Below are positions 14,421 through 17,266 of a DNA stretch of 17,266 bases, piece by piece; within the stretch, counting starts at the first letter, position 1; every line of letters begins with the position of its first letter. Location: positions 1 through 17,266 of the forward strand of contig CAZIOH010000119.1 of assembly GCA_964540815.1 (NCBI GenBank), read 5' to 3'. The position numbers were made by a program, and so were the translations under genes. Under the pieces are notes generated by a model that did no database searches, was not told where the DNA came from, and was given only the letters and a program-made list of their open reading frames with translations. The stretch comes from CAZIOH01 sp964540815 (GTDB lineage: Bacteria; Myxococcota_A; Polyangia; Fen-1088).

Positions 14421-15218
14421 CTACTGGACTTCGAACCGGCAGGTGTAGTTGATGAAGGTCGACACGGCCCGGGCGCTCCGGTCGAGCGGGGGCGACCAGA
14501 GCGACTCGCGCAGCGTGCGGGCGCACGCGGCCCCGAACCCTGGCGCCGATTCGAACTGGGTCGAGGTCCGGGTGAGGTGGCCGTCGGGCAGGACCAGCGC
14601 GCGAATCACCGCCTTGCCCGCCAGGGCCCGACGGCGGGCTTCCTCCGGGTACGCCCGCGCCAGGGCCAAGGTCAGATCGGGCGCGACCGGGCGCCGGGAC
14701 AGATCGCCCTCGCCGACCACCGGGGGCGCCGGGGCGTGGCTCGTGGAATCGGGATCCCCGTCGAGGTTGCGGCCGGTCACCCGGGCCCCGGGGCGTCCGA
14801 TCGCGCCCCGCATGGCCTGGCCGTTGCCGGTGGCGCTCGACCAGCCGGCCGCGCCCGGGCCCGCAACGGTGTTGGTCAGGGTGACCCCGGTGAAGTCGGC
14901 CAGCGTCTCGCCTTCGGGGGGGGGCGCCGCGGATGCGGGCGGTGGCGGTGGGCTCGACGGCTGAGGCCTTCTGGCAGCGGAGCGGGCGGGCCGCGCCAGG
15001 GCCACACGACGCGCGGGGGCCGGCTTCTCGGCCGGGGTATCCTTGGGGGGGCCGGAGGTCTTGTTCGGCGCAATCGACATCTCGACCAGCGTGGATCGCC
15101 GCGCCGGTACGCGGTCGTTCCCGCCGAGGCCGCCGAGGCCCCCGAAGGCCACCGCGTGCAAGCCGAGGCTGGCGCCGACGACGAGGCCCCAGATGCCGAT
15201 CTCATTCCAGGTTCGCAT
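14421..15218 (-). CDS. tonB: TonB-like energy transducer
   Basis: A 265-residue protein that couples proton-motive force to outer-membrane receptors. An N-terminal TM anchor (about residues 9-30) contains Ser17 and His21, matching the SxxxH motif needed for ExbB/ExbD coupling. A periplasmic Pro/Ala/Arg-rich spacer spans 50-105, with further linker to 180, and a C-terminal TonB domain spans about 183-265 with the conserved YPEEARRRALAGKAVI segment (190-205) and LPDG (210-213). Two cysteines (232, 260) in the C-terminal domain could form a disulphide. The gene follows exbD by 71 bases with GAGGAAG before its ATG. It could be TonB or a TonB-like protein for gliding or export machinery; no TonB-dependent receptor is visible in the window. 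Confidence 0.82.
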   Translation of the reverse strand: MRTWNEIGIWGLVVGASLGLHAVAFGGLGGLGGNDRVPARRSTLVEMSIAPNKTSGPPKDTPAEKPAPARRVALARPARSAARRPQPSSPPPPPASAAPPPEGETLADFTGVTLTNTVAGPGAAGWSSATGNGQAMRGAIGRPGARVTGRNLDGDPDSTSHAPAPPVVGEGDLSRRPVAPDLTLALARAYPEEARRRALAGKAVIRALVLPDGHLTRTSTQFESAPGFGAACARTLRESLWSPPLDRSARAVSTFINYTCRFEVQ

Positions 15219-15289
15219 GGTTCTTCCTCATCTTTCCAGAAGGGTGAAGTCGGTTGACGGTGCTTGGCCCGGCACCCGCGGCGCGGCGG

Positions 15290-15706
15290 TCACCGCTTCA
15301 CGAGCTCCTCGGGATCGACGTTGATCGCGAACCTGGTCACGTCCTCGCGGCGCAGCAGATCGATCACGTGGACCACGTTGGCGTGGGCGGTACGGCCGTC
15401 GGCGGCGATGACCGCGCGGGTCTCCGGATCCGCGTCGTGCGCGCGCCGGATCCGGGCGCGCAGCTCCGGCTCGGCGATGGGCTCGGCGTCGAGGAAGGTC
15501 CGACCATCCTTGTCGATCGAGACCGCGAGGGTGGTCGGCGCGGCCTCTCCGGTCGCTCCCTTGGGCAGCTCCATGGGGATGGCGCGAGACACCACGTAGC
15601 TGGCGGTCACCATGAGGATGACCAGCAAGACCAGCGTGATGTCGACCAGTGGCGTGACGTTGATGCCCGTGATCATGTCGTCGTCGGAAGCAGCGGATGA
15701 GGCCAT
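15290..15706 (-). CDS. exbD: ExbD/TolR-family proton-channel subunit
   Basis: A 138-residue protein with one N-terminal TM helix (about 18-40). The motif INVTPLVDITLVLLVILMV carries the essential membrane Asp22, the proton-path residue of ExbD/TolR. The periplasmic domain (residues 45-138) has the family pattern of beta strands, with AVSIDKDGRTFLD and the conserved ending VTRFAINVDPEE. Length matches ExbD (about 135-145). It would pair with the adjacent ExbB to drive TonB. The ATG at 15706 has AGGAG upstream. It lies 52 bases after exbB and 71 before tonB. TolR is excluded mainly by context (a tonB gene, no tolA/tolB). Confidence 0.92.
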   Translation of the reverse strand: MASSAASDDDMITGINVTPLVDITLVLLVILMVTASYVVSRAIPMELPKGATGEAAPTTLAVSIDKDGRTFLDAEPIAEPELRARIRRAHDADPETRAVIAADGRTAHANVVHVIDLLRREDVTRFAINVDPEELVKR

Positions 15707-15758
15707 GAGAATGCTCCTGTTCGGTGGTGGGAGGGGGGCGAGTCGATGCGGGTCTGGG

Positions 15759-16409
15759 TCACGCGGGGCGGTCCGCGCCCCCGGGGCGGCCAGACTTGAG
15801 CAGCGCGAGGACGTCCTTTCCGAAGGCCTCCGCGCGCGCCAGCCGACCCTTGATGATCCGCTGGAAGGTGTTGAAGAACGCGATGGCCGGCAGCGCCACC
15901 AGGATGCCGATGGCGGTGGCCACCAGCGCCTCGCCGACCTCGGCCATCAGCCCCGCGGTCACCTTTCCAGCGCTGTCGTTGAGCGAGTGAAAGGCCCGGA
16001 TGATCCCGATGACCGTCCCGAGCAGGCCGAGGAAGGGGGCGTTGGCCCCGAGCGTTCCGAGGAAGGCCAGCCGCTTCTCCATGCGCAGCTTGGCGATCTG
16101 GATCGCGCCGCTCATGCGCTCCTCGGCGGAGGCGCTCCCGTCGTCGAGATCCTGCAGACCCGCCGAGATCACCTTGGCCTCGTGGGAGGGCGAGCGATCG
16201 AGGCGCGCCTTGGCACCGGCCAGATCTCCGCCGCGGATGAGGGCCAGCACCTGGGCCCTGAGGCGGCGGATGTTCTCGCTGCTGCGGATGAGGGAGATCG
16301 CCCGCTCGAGGGCGACCGCCAGGCCGGCCACCGAGAGCGCGACCAGGAGCCACATGATCCAGGTGGCGCCCATCATGGCGAATCCAGTGAGTTTCTGTTG
16401 AATGTTCAT
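15759..16409 (-). CDS. exbB: ExbB/TolQ/MotA-family proton-channel subunit
   Basis: A 216-residue inner-membrane protein with three predicted TM helices (about 14-36, 117-140 and 158-180) and a cytoplasmic region between the first two. The diagnostic block APFLGLLGTVIGIIRAF (124-140) and the third helix EALVATAIGILVALPAIAFF (160-179) are characteristic of ExbB/TolQ. It lacks the long N-terminal extension of some ExbB proteins. The ATG at 16409 has GGAG nine bases upstream. It is the first gene of the exbB-exbD-tonB-regulator unit; a sigma-54-type promoter lies about 80 bases upstream. Confidence 0.92.
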   Translation of the reverse strand: MNIQQKLTGFAMMGATWIMWLLVALSVAGLAVALERAISLIRSSENIRRLRAQVLALIRGGDLAGAKARLDRSPSHEAKVISAGLQDLDDGSASAEERMSGAIQIAKLRMEKRLAFLGTLGANAPFLGLLGTVIGIIRAFHSLNDSAGKVTAGLMAEVGEALVATAIGILVALPAIAFFNTFQRIIKGRLARAEAFGKDVLALLKSGRPGGADRPA

Positions 16410-16489
16410 CGTCGTCTCCGTTCGTGTGTCAGGGGTTGGCGCGTCCGGCGCGGGCGACTTGCCCGGCCGACCGAACAGGCCATCCCCTC

Positions 16490-16505
16490 AGCAGCCGGCG
16501 TGCCA
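16490..16505 (-). promoter_or_regulatory. Sigma-54 (-24/-12) promoter of the exbB operon
   Basis: Read on the - strand, TGGCACGCCGGCTGCT matches TGGCACG-N4-TTGCW at 11 of 12 informative positions, with a perfect -24 half and GG and GC exactly 10 bases apart. The only deviation is C for T at the first base of the -12 block. The predicted start of transcription is near 16479, giving a leader of about 70 bases before the exbB ATG. The last gene of the operon encodes a sigma-54 activator, which supports the call. Confidence 0.65.
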
Positions 16506-16576
16506 ACGACATGGGCCCGGCATTCACGTGTTTGTGGCCGGCGCGGACGGGAAGGGACAGCCCGCCCAGGTCACCT

Positions 16577-16614
16577 GTCCGCGGACGGATGTCCGGCACG
16601 AAGTCCGGCACGAG
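16577..16614. promoter_or_regulatory. Cluster of GTCCG/CGGAC half-sites: candidate activator-binding region
   Basis: GTCCGCGGAC (16577-16586) is a perfect 10-bp palindrome. Its right half also forms an inverted repeat CGGAC-GGAT-GTCCG (16582-16595), and GTCCGGCACGAA/G is then tandemly duplicated (16591-16602, 16603-16614). The cluster lies about 100-135 bases upstream of the predicted sigma-54 start point, the usual distance for NtrC-type enhancer sites. Which protein binds is inferred. Confidence 0.4.
16591..16614. repeat. 12-bp tandem duplication upstream of the exbB operon
   Basis: GTCCGGCACGAA and GTCCGGCACGAG follow each other directly (11 of 12 identical). Each copy has a GTCCG half-site that also participates in the neighbouring dyads. 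Confidence 0.85.
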
Positions 16615-16694
16615 GAGGCGCTCGCTCTGGCCGCTGGTTCGACGACATCGCGCGAATGACGAGGCTACCCTCCGCGACCCCACCGTCCTTGACA

Positions 16695-16706
16695 CCTCGA
16701 TCGAGG
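16695..16706. other. 12-bp perfect palindrome CCTCGATCGAGG
   Basis: A self-complementary 12-mer lies in the 460-base noncoding gap between the beta-barrel gene and exbB, about 215 bases upstream of the predicted exbB transcription start. It follows a TTGACA hexamer (16689-16694), but no acceptable -10 or + strand gene follows. It may be a protein-binding site; its partner is unknown. Confidence 0.35.
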
Positions 16707-16752
16707 ACTCGATGAGGGCTGCTACCACCTCGGGACGTTCGAGCGCTTTGAT

Positions 16753-16773
16753 TCCCGGGCGGAAAGCCCGGGA
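16753..16773 (-). terminator. 8-bp perfect stem with 5-base loop after the beta-barrel gene
   Basis: TCCCGGGC (16753-16760) and GCCCGGGA (16766-16773) are exact complements around GGAAA. The hairpin lies about 97 bases downstream of the - strand beta-barrel gene's stop and could end its transcript. No T-run follows on either strand, so the terminator call is tentative. The rest of the gap 16410-16869 holds only the regulatory elements listed separately; I see no convincing gene. Confidence 0.35.
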
Positions 16774-16869
16774 CACCATCACGCTGCCAGGATGACGCAA
16801 CGGCGTCCGAGGTTGGAGATCACGCTGTCCCGTGAGGCCGGCGTCGGAGTCGACCAGGCAGTGTCGCAG

Positions 16870-17266
16870 TCAAAACGCGTACCCGATCGAGCAGCCAGCC
16901 ACCAGACCTCCGTCGGTCGCCAGGTGGACCTCGCGCCAGTCTGCGTCGCTTGGTGTCCCCGAGACGACGTGGACGTCCCGGTGATTCAGGGCTTGTGCCC
17001 AGCCGACCTCGATGCTGTAGCTGATCCGATCCCGGTCTTGAAAGTCCAGGCCAGCGACAGCTTGGGCATAGGCCGCCGGTCCGACGTGAAACTGGAACTG
17101 GTCGCCGTCGTCTTGCTTGATGGTCTGCGCATCGGCGTGTCCCCGGGACACGATCGCGCCGAGCGCCGCGTACGGGGTCAAGCTGGCGGTGGTGAAGTTC
17201 CAGCGAAGCCGCGCCCCCGCCTTGGGACCCGCGAGGACATAGCCTGCGCCAACGTCCAGCATCAAG
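16870..17266 (-). CDS. C-terminal part of an outer-membrane beta-barrel protein (cut by window edge)
   Basis: At least 131 residues are visible; the 5' end lies beyond 17266. The sequence alternates polar and hydrophobic residues in strands separated by turns: GAGYVLAGPKAGARLRWNF, TPYAALGAIVSRG, FHVGPAAYAQAVAGLDF and RISYSIEVGWAQAL. It finishes with a terminal aromatic strand, GCSIGYAF, and the C-terminal Phe is typical of proteins assembled by the BAM machinery. It resembles OmpA-like or OmpW-like small barrels without allowing a firm family. A Met codon near the window edge should not be taken as the true start. Function is unknown; it is on the same strand as the exbB operon but separated by 460 bases containing a separate promoter. 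Confidence 0.6.
   Translation of the reverse strand, partial: LMLDVGAGYVLAGPKAGARLRWNFTTASLTPYAALGAIVSRGHADAQTIKQDDGDQFQFHVGPAAYAQAVAGLDFQDRDRISYSIEVGWAQALNHRDVHVVSGTPSDADWREVHLATDGGLVAGCSIGYAF

Noticed and set aside
12858..15257. 799-codon open frame on the + strand opposite the regulator and tonB
   Set aside because: No recognisable domain; antisense shadow of two strong - strand genes with clear motifs.
16689..16717. TTGACA as a sigma-70 promoter on the + strand
   Set aside because: No -10 match at 16-18 bases and no + strand gene follows in the window.
16429..16800. 123-codon frame on the - strand in the exbB upstream region
   Set aside because: It contains the sigma-54 promoter and repeats, has lower third-position GC than neighbours and no recognisable domain. 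A decayed gene cannot be excluded.

Overview
The window looks like chromosomal DNA from a very GC-rich soil deltaproteobacterium, most likely Myxococcota and perhaps Polyangia-like. The reasons are strong G/C bias in third codon positions, lipoproteins with long Gly/Ser/Thr/Ala-rich linkers, a CDGxDDNCDGxxDE (MopE-type) motif in a secreted protein, a hybrid histidine kinase beside an NtrC-type sigma-54 activator, and sparse operons with many divergent and convergent pairs. This is inference from style; there is no taxonomic marker gene. The one RNA signal, at the extreme left edge, is the 3' half of an alanine-type tRNA (anticodon loop through discriminator base). Its upstream sequence does not pair as a tRNA should, so it may be an attachment-site remnant.

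Layout. 1-3.2 kb: tRNA-Ala fragment; a small membrane protein divergent from an XRE/MmyB-type regulator, with a perfect 9-bp inverted repeat between them; two tiny overlapping frames after the regulator; a COG2085-type NADP-binding reductase whose stop overlaps the start of a secreted glycine-zipper protein. 3.4-6.8 kb: two secreted enzymes on the + strand, a family 1 polysaccharide lyase (pectate lyase-like) and an alpha/beta-hydrolase lipoprotein esterase. 6.8-9.9 kb, - strand: a lipoprotein fusing two cytochrome c domains to a rhodanese domain, a GT-C-like polytopic membrane protein, and a small basic single-TM protein of uncertain reality. 9.9-12.9 kb: a C-type-lectin-like lipoprotein (-) divergent from a PAS hybrid histidine kinase (+), with an array of 10-bp direct repeats between them. 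12.9-16.4 kb, - strand: a compact exbB-exbD-tonB operon that ends in an NtrC-family response regulator. The right edge holds the C-terminal end of an outer-membrane beta-barrel protein.

The most informative system is the exbB-exbD-tonB-ntrC unit. A near-perfect sigma-54 -24/-12 element (TGGCACG-N4-CTGCT) lies about 80 bases upstream of exbB, and repeated GTCCG/CGGAC half-sites lie about 100-135 bases before the predicted transcription start. The last gene of the operon encodes a sigma-54 activator, so the sequence suggests an autoregulated, sigma-54-driven TonB energy-transduction unit. The convergent hybrid kinase may be its cognate sensor. Together with the neighbouring lyase, esterase and lectin-like lipoprotein, it could belong to a polysaccharide sensing and uptake locus, but no TonB-dependent receptor is present in the window and that link is inference.

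A second window-wide pattern is a set of short tandem duplications with a 12-bp period at six separate places, in both coding and noncoding DNA, plus 10-bp and 15-bp arrays.
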